A stretch of 64,000 nt of DNA from Phenylobacterium sp. (GCF_030679875.1 NZ_JAUXSP010000023.1:1-64000); one strand, 5' to 3'; shown: positions 7,559 to 16,931, counted from the first letter of the stretch. A program made the numbers and translations. Notes: a model not told the origin generated them from the sequence alone.

Positions 7559-9405
7559 GCCGCCGCTCCTTCGACCGGACGCACCTTGAAGACTTGGAAC
7601 ATGCCGGCGTGCATGTGGTAGAGCATGTGGCAGTGGAAGGCCCAGTCACCGCCCTCGGCGGTGAAATCGAACGACACCTTGCCGCCCGGCATCACGTTCA
7701 CCGTATGCTTGCGAGGCAGATAGCCGACCGGCCCGTGCACAAGTTCGAAGAAGTGCCCGTGCAAGTGGATGGGGTGCGTCATCATCGAGTCGTTGACGAG
7801 GGTGACGCGCACCCGCTCACCGGCCCGGAAGGAATAGGCCGGCGGGTTCTCGCTGAACTTCCAGCCGTCGAAGCCCCAGATGAACCGCTCCATGTTGCCG
7901 GTGAGATGGATGTCCATCGCGCGATCCGGCGGCCTGGGGTCGGGGTTGGGATCCAGCGCGATGAGGTCCTTGTAGACCAGCACCCGATGACCGACGCTTT
8001 CCAGCCCAAGGCCGGGATCGCCGGTGCGATCCATCGGCATGGGCGCGATCATCTGCACGCCCGGCCCCTTCTTGATTTGAGGGGCCTTCGACCAGTCCAG
8101 CATGTTCATGTCCATGCCGCCCATGTCGCCCATCACATCCGAGCCACGCTGGCGCGGCGGCGCCATGCCGGGCGGCGGCCCGGCGGCCGCCATGCCCGGC
8201 ATGGCCCCGTGATCCATCCCCGGCATGCTGGAATGGTCCATTCCAGCCATGCCCGTAGCGCCCATGCCGGCGTGCGCCGACATGTCCATGCCCATGTCCT
8301 TCATGGTCAGGATGGGTCGCTCACGTAGCGGCGGCACGGCCGCGCTCATGCCGGCACGGGGCGCCAGTGTCGCCCGTCCCATGCCAGAGCGGTCGATCGC
8401 CTCCGAAACGATCGTGTAGGCGCGATCCTCCGTCGGCTGGACGATCACGTCGTAGGTCTCCGCGTTGCCGATCTGGAACTCGTCCACCTCGACAGGGCGG
8501 ACGTTCTGGCCGTCGGCGGCGACGACCGTGAGCTTCAGGCCGGGAATGCGGACGTTGAAGACCATCTGCGCGGCGCTGTTGATGAAGCGCAGGCGCACCC
8601 GCTCGCCGGGTTTGAAGAGCCCGGTCCAGTTGTCCTTGGGGCCGTGGCCGTTGACGAGGAAGGTCATCACCGCGCCGGTGACGTCCGAGATATCGGTCGG
8701 ATCCATGAGCATCTTGGCCCATTCGATCCGTTCGCCGAGGGTTTGGTCCTTGCCGGCAAGCAGGCCGGCGATCGTCTGGCGCTGATAATTGAAGACCCCG
8801 CCCTGCTGCTTCAGCCGCTTGAAAATCAGGTGCGGGTGCATCTCGCTATGGTCGGCTAGCACCAAGACGTGCTCGCGGTCGTAAGCGACGGGATCGGGCT
8901 TCGCCGGCTCGATGACGATGGGGGCGTAGTGGCCCTCCGCCTCCTGCAGACCCGAGTGGCTATGGTACCAGTAGGTGCCTGACTGAATGATCGGGAACTC
9001 GTAGACGAAGGTCTCGCCGGGGCGGATGCCGGGAAAGCTGACCCCCGGAACGCCGTCCATCTCGAAAGGCACCAGCAGCCCATGCCAGTGGATCGAGGTG
9101 TCCTCATCGAGGGTGTTCGTCACCGCGATCCGGACCCGCTGACCTTCTTTCAGACGAATGAGCGGACCGGGCACGGTCCCATTGATCGTCACGGCATGGC
9201 GACGCTTGCCGTCGATCGTGATCGGTGTGTGGCCGATCGTCAGTTTGATGTCCTCGCCGGAAAGCGTCGGCAGGGTCGACACCTGGCCGGGCGTCGCGCT
9301 CTGCGCCCAGGCGGGCAGCAGCGAGCTGATCGCCGCTCCGCCCCCGAGGATGGCCGCGCCTTTGATCAGGGCGCGGCGGTCAAGGTCAGGTCGTGGCCTG
9401 GACAT
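7555..9405 (-). CDS. copA: Multicopper oxidase CopA, copy 1
   Basis: A 616-residue periplasmic multicopper oxidase that detoxifies copper, probably by oxidising Cu(I). It carries a Tat signal (RRALIKGAA near residue 7), the copper motifs HWHG (about 110), HSHSG, HPIHLHGH (about 555) and the type-1 site HCHMLYHMHAGM near the C-terminus. A Met-rich insert (MGMDMSAHAGMG onward, about 370-420) is typical of the PcoA/CopA family. The start at 9405 begins at the Tat peptide; a longer in-frame start would run through the promoter. It is driven by a CueR-type promoter at 9437-9467. Confidence 0.93.
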   Translation of the reverse strand: MSRPRPDLDRRALIKGAAILGGGAAISSLLPAWAQSATPGQVSTLPTLSGEDIKLTIGHTPITIDGKRRHAVTINGTVPGPLIRLKEGQRVRIAVTNTLDEDTSIHWHGLLVPFEMDGVPGVSFPGIRPGETFVYEFPIIQSGTYWYHSHSGLQEAEGHYAPIVIEPAKPDPVAYDREHVLVLADHSEMHPHLIFKRLKQQGGVFNYQRQTIAGLLAGKDQTLGERIEWAKMLMDPTDISDVTGAVMTFLVNGHGPKDNWTGLFKPGERVRLRFINSAAQMVFNVRIPGLKLTVVAADGQNVRPVEVDEFQIGNAETYDVIVQPTEDRAYTIVSEAIDRSGMGRATLAPRAGMSAAVPPLRERPILTMKDMGMDMSAHAGMGATGMAGMDHSSMPGMDHGAMPGMAAAGPPPGMAPPRQRGSDVMGDMGGMDMNMLDWSKAPQIKKGPGVQMIAPMPMDRTGDPGLGLESVGHRVLVYKDLIALDPNPDPRPPDRAMDIHLTGNMERFIWGFDGWKFSENPPAYSFRAGERVRVTLVNDSMMTHPIHLHGHFFELVHGPVGYLPRKHTVNVMPGGKVSFDFTAEGGDWAFHCHMLYHMHAGMFQVFKVRPVEGAAA

Positions 9406-9436
9406 TCGAAATCCTACGATCGGAACAATAGACGAG

Positions 9437-9467
9437 GTGATAGGGCTTCCCACCGCGGGAAGGTCAA
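9437..9467 (-). promoter_or_regulatory. CueR-type promoter for copAB copy 1
   Basis: Minus strand: -35 TTGACC (9467-9462), 19-bp spacer with the perfect dyad CTTCCC...GGGAAG, -10 TATCAC (9442-9437). The same architecture is found at three other places in the window. Confidence 0.85.
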
Positions 9468-9526
9468 GCGCCCCGCCCACACAAACTCTACGCAGCTCGG
9501 GGCGCTTGCCCCTGAACTTCTGAGGA

Positions 9527-10099
9527 TTAAATCGCCGATCGGTCGATAAGCTCCGCAAGCTGCTGGCGGGCCCGGTAGACGCGCGTCTCTACGGTCTTGA
9601 CGGTCACCCCCAGGAGCGCGGCGGCTTCCTGCTGAGTGAGCTCGTCGAAATAGGTCAGTAGCAGCGGCTCTTTGAGCTTGATCGGTAGGCGGTCGACGGC
9701 TTTCTGGACGATGGCCCGGCGCTGCGCCGCAACGACCGACTCCTCCCCGTCGGGCGCCGGATCCGCTTGCGCCTGCGCCTCGGTTGATTGGTCGTCCTTC
9801 TCTCCCAGGATGAACCGACGAACCGCCAGACGGCGGGCGCGATCGCGGCACTTGTTGAGGGCTATGGCGCGCAGCCAGACCGGGAACGCCCGCAGATCGT
9901 CGAAACGCGCGAGCGCCTTCCACGCCGCTACGAAGGTCTCCTGCACGACATCGACAGCCGCGTCGGCGTCGCCGACGTAGCGGCGCACGAAGCCATACAG
10001 CGACGGCTTGTGCCGACGCATGAGCGTGGTGAACGCCCGATCCTCCCCGCCCCGCGCGCGCTGGACGAGATCGGCGTCCGTCTCTTCCTGAAGCGTCAC
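9527..10099 (-). CDS. CnrH-like ECF sigma factor
   Basis: A 190-residue ECF sigma factor. Region 2 is at about residues 20-90 (with VVQETFVAAWKALARF) and region 4 at about 130-185 (LTQQEAAALLGVTVKTVETRVYRARQ read in pieces). It is the third gene of an operon whose first two encode an anti-sigma-like protein and a CnrX-like sensor, and its start overlaps the sensor stop (ATGA). This matches cnrYXH order, so it should be released when the periplasmic sensor binds metal. Target genes are not evident nearby. Confidence 0.85.
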   Translation of the reverse strand: MTLQEETDADLVQRARGGEDRAFTTLMRRHKPSLYGFVRRYVGDADAAVDVVQETFVAAWKALARFDDLRAFPVWLRAIALNKCRDRARRLAVRRFILGEKDDQSTEAQAQADPAPDGEESVVAAQRRAIVQKAVDRLPIKLKEPLLLTYFDELTQQEAAALLGVTVKTVETRVYRARQQLAELIDRSAI

Positions 10100-10536
10100 G
10101 GCGCCTGTTCAGTGAGGGCCTCAGCGACACGCTTGTCGAACTGCGCAGCCTGGTCCGGCGTCAACACGGTGCGCATCGCCAGGACGTGCAGGATGGTTTC
10201 GTTCTGAAGGGCCCCCATGGCGTCGTGGAACCGTTCGACCGCGGCCTTCACCTCCGGCGAATACTCGTGACGCACCTGAATGGCCCGGGCGAGCTCGGCG
10301 TTGGCGGCGCGCAGCTCGGCCTCCCGCGCCCGACGACGAACCGCGAAGTCCTGCTCGAGCACATCCAGCCTCTTCCTCTGCTCGGGGGCGAGTTTCAGCT
10401 CTTCGTGGACGAACTCATGCAGCGAAGGCTGGTGGCGCTGGTCATAGATGTAACGCGCGCCAATCCAGGTTCCCCCGACGGCCGCGATGACCGTCAGGAG
10501 CAGCGTGAGGATCAGCCCACGGCTGAAGAAACTCAT
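10096..10536 (-). CDS. CnrX-like periplasmic metal sensor
   Basis: A 146-residue membrane-anchored periplasmic protein with an N-terminal helix (about residues 8-28) and an all-helical heavy-metal resistance domain (Spy/CnrX type). The sequence keeps the CnrX pattern: LHEFVHEEL (His40, His44), the glutamate in VLEQDF, and LHVLAMR, which holds the His and Met ligands at the CnrX spacing of four. In CnrX these residues bind Ni(II)/Co(II) and signal to the anti-sigma factor. Overlapping starts and stops with both neighbours indicate one operon. Confidence 0.85.
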   Translation of the reverse strand: MSFFSRGLILTLLLTVIAAVGGTWIGARYIYDQRHQPSLHEFVHEELKLAPEQRKRLDVLEQDFAVRRRAREAELRAANAELARAIQVRHEYSPEVKAAVERFHDAMGALQNETILHVLAMRTVLTPDQAAQFDKRVAEALTEQAP

Positions 10537-10826
10537 CCGTGGTGATCCAGGAGGGTGGAGGGGGCGAGCTCCGCCTTCGTGGAGAAGGCGGACACCTCCT
10601 GGGATTGCGCGGCCACGGCGACCGCAGTCGCGCCGCCGCTCGCCACGCCCAATCCCAGCGCGCCGACGACGGCCGCGGCCCGTACGGCCAGGAGCGTTGG
10701 GGCGGCCGCCCGCGCCTGGCGCACGCGCTCGATGCCCTGCCAGACCCTCGCCTCCAGGCTCTCGTAGCCGGCGGGTAGCGGCTCCGATCGAAGCGCTCTC
10801 AGTTCGTCATCAAGTCTGTCGTCCAT
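10533..10826 (-). CDS. CnrY-like anti-sigma factor
   Basis: A 97-residue single-pass membrane protein: a cytoplasmic N-terminus of about 45 residues (ELRALRSEPLP...), one hydrophobic helix (about 46-72) and a short periplasmic tail. Size, topology and position before a CnrX-like sensor and an ECF gene fit CnrY. Sequence similarity to known CnrY is weak, as usual for this family. The start could also be the in-frame ATG at 10850; GGGGT before 10826 supports the shorter one. Confidence 0.75.
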   Translation of the reverse strand: MDDRLDDELRALRSEPLPAGYESLEARVWQGIERVRQARAAAPTLLAVRAAAVVGALGLGVASGGATAVAVAAQSQEVSAFSTKAELAPSTLLDHHG

Positions 10827-10946
10827 CGCAACACCCCGATCATCCGTCATGACTCTATACGCAGGATCTGGTGGGCTCCCCTCAACTGAGGGCCGGCGGC
10901 GCCGTCCCGCGTATGTCCTATAGAGGTCGGGAGCTGGGGGGCTGCA

Positions 10947-12119
10947 ATGGTTCGTCGCGAAAGCGAAGCGCGCGAGGCTGGAGGCGTGTTTCCAGCCGAT
11001 CTCCCGGCTCTTACCAGCGTACGCTTCTTGTTGGCCTTGGGGGTGGTGCTCTTCCACTATCAGCTGCAGTGGCCTTGGGACGCCATGTCGTCGACCGGGT
11101 TCTTCGACCGGGCGCGACTCGGGGTCGACGCCTTCTTCATCCTCTCCGGCTTTGTCCTGACCCACGCCTATCGCGATGCGATGGCCGGAAACCGGATGAA
11201 TTACGGCAGGTTCCTGGTCGCCCGCTTCGCCCGAATCTACCCGGCGCACCTTGCCGTACTCGCCTTCGTGCTGGTCATGGTCACGACGGCGAGCCTGGTG
11301 GGCGCTGAGTTCGACCGCAATCTCTACAATCCCGCCGGCCTCGTCACGACACTGCTCCTCGTCCACGCCTGGCTTCCCGAGGTGGTGAAAGCCGAATGGA
11401 ACGGTCCGTCCTGGTCGCTGTCGGCTGAGTGGTTCGCATACCTGACCTTCCCCGCCTTCGCCTGGGCCGGTTTGAAGCTGCGCCGCCGACCGATCCTGCT
11501 CCTGGCCTTAACTGCCCTGATCTTCCTTGCCCTCGACCAGATCTATCAAGCCGTCTTCGGTCGCATCCTGGTTCATGCTGAGGCGAACATGGGGATCCTG
11601 CGCATCATCCCCGAATTCCTCTACGGCGTGGCCCTATACCGATTGGGCGAACGCCTGCTTCTTCGCCGGCAGGCCACCCTCCTGTTCGCCTGGGCGGCGG
11701 CGATCCTTCTCGTCGCGCTGATGCACCTGAAGGCCGATGACCGATGGGTCGTCGCCGCGGCGGGCCCGCTGGTGCTGGCTCTGGCTATGCTATCGAAGGT
11801 ACGGGCCGAGGGTGTCCTCAAGGCGCGTTGGCCCCGCCTCGGGGGTGAAGCCTCCTACGCGCTCTATCTCGTCCACATGCCCATCCTGATCGCCTGGAAG
11901 GGCGTCTGGTCGGGCGCCCAGGGGCGCGACAGCAGCTATGTACTCGGCTGGTGGGAGGTAGCCGCGCTCCTGGCGCTGTCGCTTCTGGCGGCCATCGCCC
12001 TTCACCTCCTGTTCGAAGGTCCGGCGCGTGCTTGGATTCGCCGCTGGGCGGATCGTCTTTGGCCCGCCCCTGAAGCACGGGCGCAGATGCGGCCAGCCTC
12101 CCAGCCACCCGACGTCTAA
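10947..12119 (+). CDS. Acyltransferase family 3 membrane protein (OafA/YrhL type)
   Basis: A 390-residue integral membrane acyltransferase with about ten helices. Near the N-terminus it has the family hallmarks: TSVRFLLALGVVLFHY (His in helix 1), then GVDAFFILSGFVLTHAYRD and RFARIYPAHL. The family O-acylates surface sugars such as lipopolysaccharide or exopolysaccharide. It is divergent from the cnrYXH-like operon and alone on its strand. Substrate unknown; a link to metal resistance is only positional. Confidence 0.88.
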   Translation: MVRRESEAREAGGVFPADLPALTSVRFLLALGVVLFHYQLQWPWDAMSSTGFFDRARLGVDAFFILSGFVLTHAYRDAMAGNRMNYGRFLVARFARIYPAHLAVLAFVLVMVTTASLVGAEFDRNLYNPAGLVTTLLLVHAWLPEVVKAEWNGPSWSLSAEWFAYLTFPAFAWAGLKLRRRPILLLALTALIFLALDQIYQAVFGRILVHAEANMGILRIIPEFLYGVALYRLGERLLLRRQATLLFAWAAAILLVALMHLKADDRWVVAAAGPLVLALAMLSKVRAEGVLKARWPRLGGEASYALYLVHMPILIAWKGVWSGAQGRDSSYVLGWWEVAALLALSLLAAIALHLLFEGPARAWIRRWADRLWPAPEARAQMRPASQPPDV

Positions 12120-12151
12120 CACTAAGGAGGACGATTGAGCTAAACGGTTTG

Positions 12152-12172
12152 GGCGGGCGTAAGGGGCCCGCC
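12152..12172. terminator. Convergent-gene hairpin
   Basis: Stem GGCGGGC/GCCCGCC (12152-12158 with 12166-12172), 7-nt loop, between the acyltransferase and the oppositely oriented DUF305 gene. Could serve both. Confidence 0.45.
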
Positions 12173-12187
12173 ACGCGGCGGATCAGC

Positions 12188-12547
12188 TTAAGGCTTCGGT
12201 GTGCGACCGCCATGCTTGTCGAGCCAGGCCTGCAGTTCGGCGATCTCTTTGCGCTGCATCTCCGCCGACTTCTGCGCCATCTGCTTGGCCTCCGCGTCGT
12301 CGCCATGCTTCAGCACCGCCTCGGACATCGCGATCGCCCCCCTATGGTGCTCGATCATCTTGAGCGCCCAGGCCCGATCGGCATCGGCGTCGTTGGCAGC
12401 CATCATCTTCTGATGCATGTCCTGCATGCCCTTCATGTAGTCTTGCTTGGCCATTTGGCCGTGCTGCATGCTGGCGCCGCTCTGCTGAGCGAGGGCCGGT
12501 GCGGCGAGCAGCGCGGCCCCAGCCGCAACGATGGCGATCATTTTCAT
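12188..12547 (-). CDS. DUF305 periplasmic protein
   Basis: A 119-residue exported protein: signal peptide (1-20, ending ALA), Met/His-rich segment SMQHGQMAKQDYMKGMQDM, then the DUF305 core KMIEHHRGAIAMSE and a long amphipathic helix. DUF305 proteins such as CopM bind copper in the periplasm. The ATG at 12547 starts the signal peptide; an upstream in-frame ATG at 12616 lies inside the neighbouring gene. It follows the Csp3-like gene by 17 bases on the same strand, so the two are likely co-transcribed. Confidence 0.85.
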   Translation of the reverse strand: MKMIAIVAAGAALLAAPALAQQSGASMQHGQMAKQDYMKGMQDMHQKMMAANDADADRAWALKMIEHHRGAIAMSEAVLKHGDDAEAKQMAQKSAEMQRKEIAELQAWLDKHGGRTPKP

Positions 12548-12564
12548 CTGGGAGCCTTTTGCGA

Positions 12565-12975
12565 TCAGTGAAACGTCTGGAGGGCGGCCTGACAGGCCTG
12601 TTCGCAGCGCCGGCACGATTCGGCGCAGATGCGGCAGTGCTCATGCATGCTGGCGTGACGGTCGCATTCCTCCGCGCAGAGCCGGCAGGCCTCCTCGCAT
12701 GCCCTCAGCACACTCTGGATGATCGGTTCGTTTGAGCCGGTGCGGCGTGATGCGATGTGGCCAGCGGCCGTGCAAATGTCGGCGCAGTCGAGGTTCAGGC
12801 GAATGCATTGGGTCAGCTGCGCGACCATCTGCTCGCCCAGGCAGGCATCGGCGCACGACGTGCAGCTCTGAGCGCAGTCGAAGCATTCCTCGATGCAGCG
12901 GATCAGGCTGTCGTTTGTGTTTCCGCGCACCTGGGGGTGCGTACTTATTATTTCATGGGCGTGCATGGCCGTCAT
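12565..12975 (-). CDS. Cytosolic copper storage protein, Csp3-like four-helix bundle
   Basis: A 136-residue protein without signal peptide. I count 18 cysteines arranged as repeated C-x2/3-C pairs along four helices ([55 protein letters not shown]). This is the pattern of Csp3, whose helices point their cysteines into a core that stores many Cu(I) ions. His residues near the N-terminus and at MHEHC may guard the open end. A second, Tat-exported relative is at 37803-38237. Confidence 0.88.
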   Translation of the reverse strand: MTAMHAHEIISTHPQVRGNTNDSLIRCIEECFDCAQSCTSCADACLGEQMVAQLTQCIRLNLDCADICTAAGHIASRRTGSNEPIIQSVLRACEEACRLCAEECDRHASMHEHCRICAESCRRCEQACQAALQTFH

Positions 12976-13305
12976 CCTATGCAGGTGGATGGCCGCTGAA
13001 CCCTCATTCTGGAGTTCCGTTCCGCCGCACGGGCCGAGGAGCGAAATCTTTTGTCCGTAGAACTGAAAAACCGAGGGAGCAGCCTTCCGCGTGCGTATTG
13101 CCGCTCGTCTTTTCCGGGCTCAAGCGGGTGGGGGTGAACTCATCATGGGAGCGCAGTGACGCTCACGCGAAGCCTCACAGCTAGCTTGCCGGAGATGGGA
13201 AACGCACGGGAGTTCGTCAGTGGGCGGCTCCGGGCTAAGCGTCATTAACATCCCGTGCTCGTGCGCTACGGCAGAAATGCACAGGGCCGGACCCGACGGC
13301 GCCAC
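12976..13305. other. Intergenic region with no gene
   Basis: 330 bases between the Csp3-like start and the end of the lipoprotein gene. It should hold the promoter of the Csp3-DUF305 pair. I find no CueR, CsoR, FNR or ECF-type site and no convincing coding sequence. Confidence 0.5.
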
Positions 13306-13680
13306 CTACATGTGTCCGTCCATCTTCATCGGCGGATCCGCTTTCTTCATCGGGATGGAGCCGTCGTTCTTGGCGCCCATGCCGTCGGCATGCGCCTTGG
13401 CGCCCATCTCCATTCCGCGCTCATGCGCATCGCGTTCCATCTCCATCCCTTCACGGTGCCCCTCGGCGCGAGCCTCTTCTAGGGTTTCAGACGAACTGGA
13501 ATGATGCTCGCCGGCTTCGCCCGGGGCGTCGGGCGTCGTCGCCGGAGCCGTGGCGACGGGCGACGGGGCGCCGGGCGCCGGAGCCTCCGTCTTCTGCTCG
13601 CACCCGGCCAGGCCGATCGCCGCCAAGGCGACGGAGCCAGCCAAGGCCTTTAGCAGACGGGGCGGCAAGAGATGGGTCAT
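13306..13680 (-). CDS. Met/His-rich lipoprotein, copy 1
   Basis: A 124-residue lipoprotein: signal peptide with lipobox GLAGC (Cys27), a Pro/Ala-rich linker (about 30-55), then an acidic His/Met segment (ARAEGHREGMEMERDAHE) and the C-terminal SIPMKKADPPMKMDGHM. It is expected to be membrane-anchored and to bind metal. It is a clear paralogue of 38713-39087: both share the order lipobox, Pro/Ala linker, GH(R/K)EGM(E/Q)MERDAH and ADPPMK..HM. I recognise no named family. Confidence 0.78.
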   Translation of the reverse strand: MTHLLPPRLLKALAGSVALAAIGLAGCEQKTEAPAPGAPSPVATAPATTPDAPGEAGEHHSSSSETLEEARAEGHREGMEMERDAHERGMEMGAKAHADGMGAKNDGSIPMKKADPPMKMDGHM

Positions 13681-13725
13681 GGGTCGCGTCCTGTCGGTGG
13701 GTCAACGAAGCGGCAGATAAAGTGA

Positions 13726-13765
13726 GGCCGACCGGCTGCAGCATGAAGGGCGCAGCCGGTCGGCC
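13726..13765 (-). terminator. Strong hairpin between two Met-rich genes
   Basis: A perfect 14-bp stem (13726-13739 with 13752-13765), 12-nt loop. On the minus strand it follows the 13772-14077 gene by 6 bases and is followed by TCACTTTATC, so it likely terminates that gene and isolates the lipoprotein gene. Confidence 0.65.
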
Positions 13766-13771
13766 GCTTTC

Positions 13772-14077
13772 CTACTTCTTGGCTTCAGCCATCTTTGCGG
13801 CGCACTTTCCGTGCATCTTATCCATCTCGGCCTTGCTGAGCGGCTTCATCTTCATGACCCCGGGAGTGCCTTTCATGGAGGCGTGGTCATGCATGACGCG
13901 GCCGTCCATCTTCCGGCCCATGACGCTCTTGCACTCTTCGTGGGTTGGGTTGGCGGGATCCTTGACCGAAACGGTGGCGTCGGCCGCGGCCTTGTGATCC
14001 CCGTGTTCCGGCTGCGCGTAGCTCTGGCTGGCGGTGGCGAGGCCGAGGGCCGCGATGGCGACGAATAGGGTACGCAT
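13772..14077 (-). CDS. Small exported Met/His-rich protein
   Basis: A 101-residue protein with signal peptide (1-21, ending SYA). The mature part has PEHGDHKA, HEECKSVMGRKMDGRVMHDHASMKG, MKMKPLSKAEMDKMHGKCAAKM. The last motif resembles MAKADMDKMHKMCGEM in 33773-34108, so the two may be distant paralogues. The start at 14077 follows AAAGGA; an upstream in-frame ATG at 14164 would lie close to the FNR box. A perfect FNR/FixK box is centred about 96 bases upstream of the start, giving a leader of about 55 bases for a class II promoter. Confidence 0.75.
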   Translation of the reverse strand: MRTLFVAIAALGLATASQSYAQPEHGDHKAAADATVSVKDPANPTHEECKSVMGRKMDGRVMHDHASMKGTPGVMKMKPLSKAEMDKMHGKCAAKMAEAKK

Positions 14078-14166
14078 GGGTGTGTCCTTTGCTGGTCGGC
14101 GGACAGCGGCTCGCCGTGCCCTCGATTGAAATATGCCAAACCCTAGCGTTCCCTCCAAACCCAACC

Positions 14167-14180
14167 TTGATATCGATCAA
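14167..14180. promoter_or_regulatory. Perfect FNR/FixK box
   Basis: TTGATATCGATCAA matches the TTGAT-N4-ATCAA consensus at all ten positions. It lies upstream of the minus-strand Met-rich gene at 13772-14077. It suggests induction under low oxygen. Confidence 0.75.
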
Positions 14181-14208
14181 GCGCCGCTGCGGCGGGACGC
14201 CAGCGCCA

Positions 14209-14487
14209 TCAGTTCCGGAGCTTGCCGATCAGCTCGACCAGCTCGGCTGTCTTCTGTTCGCGCTCCGCCACGTCGCCGCTGGCCGCCATCGCACCAGCGA
14301 CGCAGTGTTCGAGGTGGTCTTTCACGAGTTCGCCCTCAACCCGACGCAGCGCCGCCCTCGCGGCGTGCAGTTGCGTCAGGATGTCGAGGCAGTAGCGATC
14401 CTGCTCCACCATGCGGGAGATGCCTCGCACCTGCCCTTCAACCCGGTTCAGCCGATTGATCAGACGTGGCTTGTTCGTGCGTTCCAT
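14209..14487 (-). CDS. csoR: Copper-sensing repressor CsoR
   Basis: A 92-residue CsoR-family repressor. The Cu(I) ligand set Cys-His-Cys is present as Cys33 (DRYCLD), His58 and Cys62 (KDHLEHC), which distinguishes it from the RcnR-type protein at 1911-2186. It is divergent from a P1B ATPase gene, and a dyad operator lies between them. I chose the ATG at 14487 because the family begins there ([16 protein letters not shown]); a longer start at 14541 would run through the operator. Confidence 0.88.
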   Translation of the reverse strand: MERTNKPRLINRLNRVEGQVRGISRMVEQDRYCLDILTQLHAARAALRRVEGELVKDHLEHCVAGAMAASGDVAEREQKTAELVELIGKLRN

Positions 14488-14542
14488 CAAAGCCTCCGCC
14501 GCTCGGTGCGGCAATATACAGAAAGCCGCGATTTGATCCATG

Positions 14543-14553
14543 CCCCACTGGGG
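14543..14553. promoter_or_regulatory. CsoR operator between csoR and the P1B ATPase
   Basis: The dyad CCCC-ACT-GGGG followed by TATATATA matches CsoR-type operators (GC arms flanked by an A/T-rich stretch). It lies 27 bases before the ATPase start and 56 bases before csoR, so one site can repress both genes. Confidence 0.7.
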
Positions 14554-14579
14554 TATATATACGCCGAACAGGAGGCCCC

Positions 14580-16931
14580 ATGAGCGGTCAAGGCCATACC
14601 CACCATCATCATGCTGACCCCAGGGACCGCCAGGCGGCTGACGTGGCGGTCACCGACCCGGTCTGCGGCATGGCGGTTGATCCGGCGACCACGCCGCACC
14701 ACGCGGAGCATGCGGGGCAGACCTTCCACTTCTGTTCGGCCGGGTGCCGCACCAAGTTCGTCGCCGATCCGGCGAAATACCTGACCAAGGATGAAGGCCC
14801 GTCCGCTGCGGCGCCGGCAGGGACGATCTACACCTGTCCGATGCACCCCCAGATCCGAAAGGAGGGTCCGGGCAACTGCCCCATCTGCGGCATGGCGCTC
14901 GAGCCGGAAACCGCGACCGCCGACAGCGGTCCGAACCCCGAGCTGATCGACATGACCCGCCGGTTCTGGGTGGGTCTCGTCCTCACCCTGCCCGTTCTCG
15001 CGCTCGAGATGGGCGCGCATGTTCTCGATCTGCACCGCTGGATTTCGCCCACGACGTCGAACTGGGTGCAGCTCGCCCTGGCGACCCCCGTCGTGCTGTG
15101 GGCCGGCTGGCCCTTCTTCGAACGGGGCTGGGCGTCCCTGCGGACTCGCAACCTCAACATGTTCACCCTCATCGCCATGGGGATCGGGGTGGCCTGGGCT
15201 TACAGCGTCGTGGCCACGCTGGCGCCGCACATCTTCCCGTCGGCGTTCCGGCGCACCGATGGCAGCGTTGCAATCTACTTCGAAGCCGCGGCCGTGATCA
15301 CGGTCCTCGTGCTGCTGGGTCAGGTGCTGGAACTGCGGGCCCGCGAGCAGACCTCGGGTGCGATCAAGGCCCTGCTGGACCTCGCGCCCAAGACCGCGCG
15401 ACGGGTCCGGACGGATGGGACTGACGAAGAGGTCACGCTCGACCAGATCCTGGTGAGCGACCAGCTGCGGGTGCGGCCGGGCGAGAAAGTCCCCGTCGAC
15501 GGCGAGGTCGTGGACGGCCGCGTCTCGATCGACGAGTCGATGGTCACCGGGGAATCGATGCCCGTGACCAAGGAAGCGGGCGACAAGGTCGTCGGCGGCT
15601 CGATCAACAAGACCGGCTCCTTCGTGATGCGGGCCGAGAAGGTCGGGGCCGACACCCTGCTGTCGCAGATCGTCCACATGGTCGCCCAGGCCCAGCGCTC
15701 TCGGGCGCCGATCCAGCGCATGGCCGACCAAGTCTCGGGCTGGTTCGTCCCAGTGGTGATCGTGATCGCTGTCCTGGCATTCGCCGGCTGGGGGGTCTTT
15801 GGTCCCGAGCCGAGGTTTGCCTTCGGCCTCATCGCGGCGGTCTCGGTGCTGATCATCGCCTGCCCGTGCGCACTTGGACTGGCGACGCCGATCTCGATCA
15901 TGGTGGGGGTCGGTCGCGGCGCCGGGGCCGGCGTGCTCATCAAAAACGCCGAAGCCCTAGAGCGGTTCGAAAAGATAGACACGTTGGTGATCGATAAGAC
16001 CGGAACTCTCACCGAGGGGCGGCCAGCGGTCACCGCCATCGTGCCCGCCGCGGGTTGGGACGAAGCCGAAGTGCTTCGCCTGGCCGCCAGCCTCGAGCGT
16101 GGCAGTGAGCATCCCCTCGCGGACGCCATCCTCCGCGCCGCAAGCGATCGCAAGCTAAGCCTTTCAGAGCCGTCCGACTTTGACTCGCCCGTCGGTAAGG
16201 GCGTTCTGGGCTCGATCGACGGGCGGCGTCTGGTGCTCGGATCCGGCAAGTTTCTGAAGGAACAGGGGGTCATCACCGGCGAACTCGATAGTCAGGCAGA
16301 GTCGCTCCGCACTGACGGCGCTACGGCAATCTTCATGGCGGTGGACGGACAGGCTGCAGCGGTGTTCGCCATCGCAGACCCCATCAAGGCCACCACGCCT
16401 GAAGCCGTTCGCCTCCTGAAGGCCGAAGGCGTGCGGCTCGTCATGATGACCGGCGACAACCGCACCACGGCGCTCGCCGTGGCCCGCAAGCTCGGCATCG
16501 ACGAAGTCGAGGCCGAGGTTCTACCGCAGGACAAGGCGGCCGTGGTCGAGAAGTTCCGCGCCGAGGGCCGCAAGGTGGCGATGGCGGGAGATGGCGTGAA
16601 CGATGCGCCGGCGCTGGCGGCGGCCGAAGTTGGGATCGCCATGGGCGCGGGGTCCGACGTGGCCATTGAGAGCGCGGGCGTGACCCTCCTGAAGGGCGAT
16701 CTGCAGGGGATCGTCAAGGCGCGGCGGCTGTCCCGCGCCGTGATGCGGAATATCCGCCAGAACCTCTTCTTCGCCTTCGTCTATAATGCGGCGGGCGTGC
16801 CGGTAGCGGCCGGCGTCCTCTACCCGGTGTTTGGCTGGCTGCTCTCGCCGGCGATCGCGGCGGCGGCCATGGCGCTGTCCAGCGTCAGCGTGGTGACCAA
16901 CGCCTTGCGGCTACGAAGCGTGAAGCTCTAG
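14580..16931 (+). CDS. P1B-type copper/silver ATPase with YHS and heavy-metal-binding N-terminus
   Basis: A 783-residue metal-exporting ATPase. In order: His-rich start (GHTHHHHAD), a YHS domain ([10 protein letters not shown], about 25-60), a short heavy-metal-binding domain (YTCPMHPQI, about 82-110) instead of a CxxC HMA domain, eight membrane helices, TGES actuator, the ion motif CPC (Cys428-Cys430), DKTGTLT with the phosphorylated Asp at 472, SEHP and GDGVNDAPA. The CPC motif points to Cu(I)/Ag(I). The ATG at 14580 follows GGAGG. Control by the divergent csoR is likely. Confidence 0.9.
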   Translation: MSGQGHTHHHHADPRDRQAADVAVTDPVCGMAVDPATTPHHAEHAGQTFHFCSAGCRTKFVADPAKYLTKDEGPSAAAPAGTIYTCPMHPQIRKEGPGNCPICGMALEPETATADSGPNPELIDMTRRFWVGLVLTLPVLALEMGAHVLDLHRWISPTTSNWVQLALATPVVLWAGWPFFERGWASLRTRNLNMFTLIAMGIGVAWAYSVVATLAPHIFPSAFRRTDGSVAIYFEAAAVITVLVLLGQVLELRAREQTSGAIKALLDLAPKTARRVRTDGTDEEVTLDQILVSDQLRVRPGEKVPVDGEVVDGRVSIDESMVTGESMPVTKEAGDKVVGGSINKTGSFVMRAEKVGADTLLSQIVHMVAQAQRSRAPIQRMADQVSGWFVPVVIVIAVLAFAGWGVFGPEPRFAFGLIAAVSVLIIACPCALGLATPISIMVGVGRGAGAGVLIKNAEALERFEKIDTLVIDKTGTLTEGRPAVTAIVPAAGWDEAEVLRLAASLERGSEHPLADAILRAASDRKLSLSEPSDFDSPVGKGVLGSIDGRRLVLGSGKFLKEQGVITGELDSQAESLRTDGATAIFMAVDGQAAAVFAIADPIKATTPEAVRLLKAEGVRLVMMTGDNRTTALAVARKLGIDEVEAEVLPQDKAAVVEKFRAEGRKVAMAGDGVNDAPALAAAEVGIAMGAGSDVAIESAGVTLLKGDLQGIVKARRLSRAVMRNIRQNLFFAFVYNAAGVPVAAGVLYPVFGWLLSPAIAAAAMALSSVSVVTNALRLRSVKL

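Noticed and set aside
10533..11366. Upstream extension of the CnrY-like frame to 277 codons
   Set aside because: The extension overlaps the divergent acyltransferase start and has no likeness to any protein; the 97-residue form has the right size and topology.
14487..15731. A 414-codon minus-strand frame opposite the YHS ATPase
   Set aside because: Antisense shadow; composition and lack of domains are against it.
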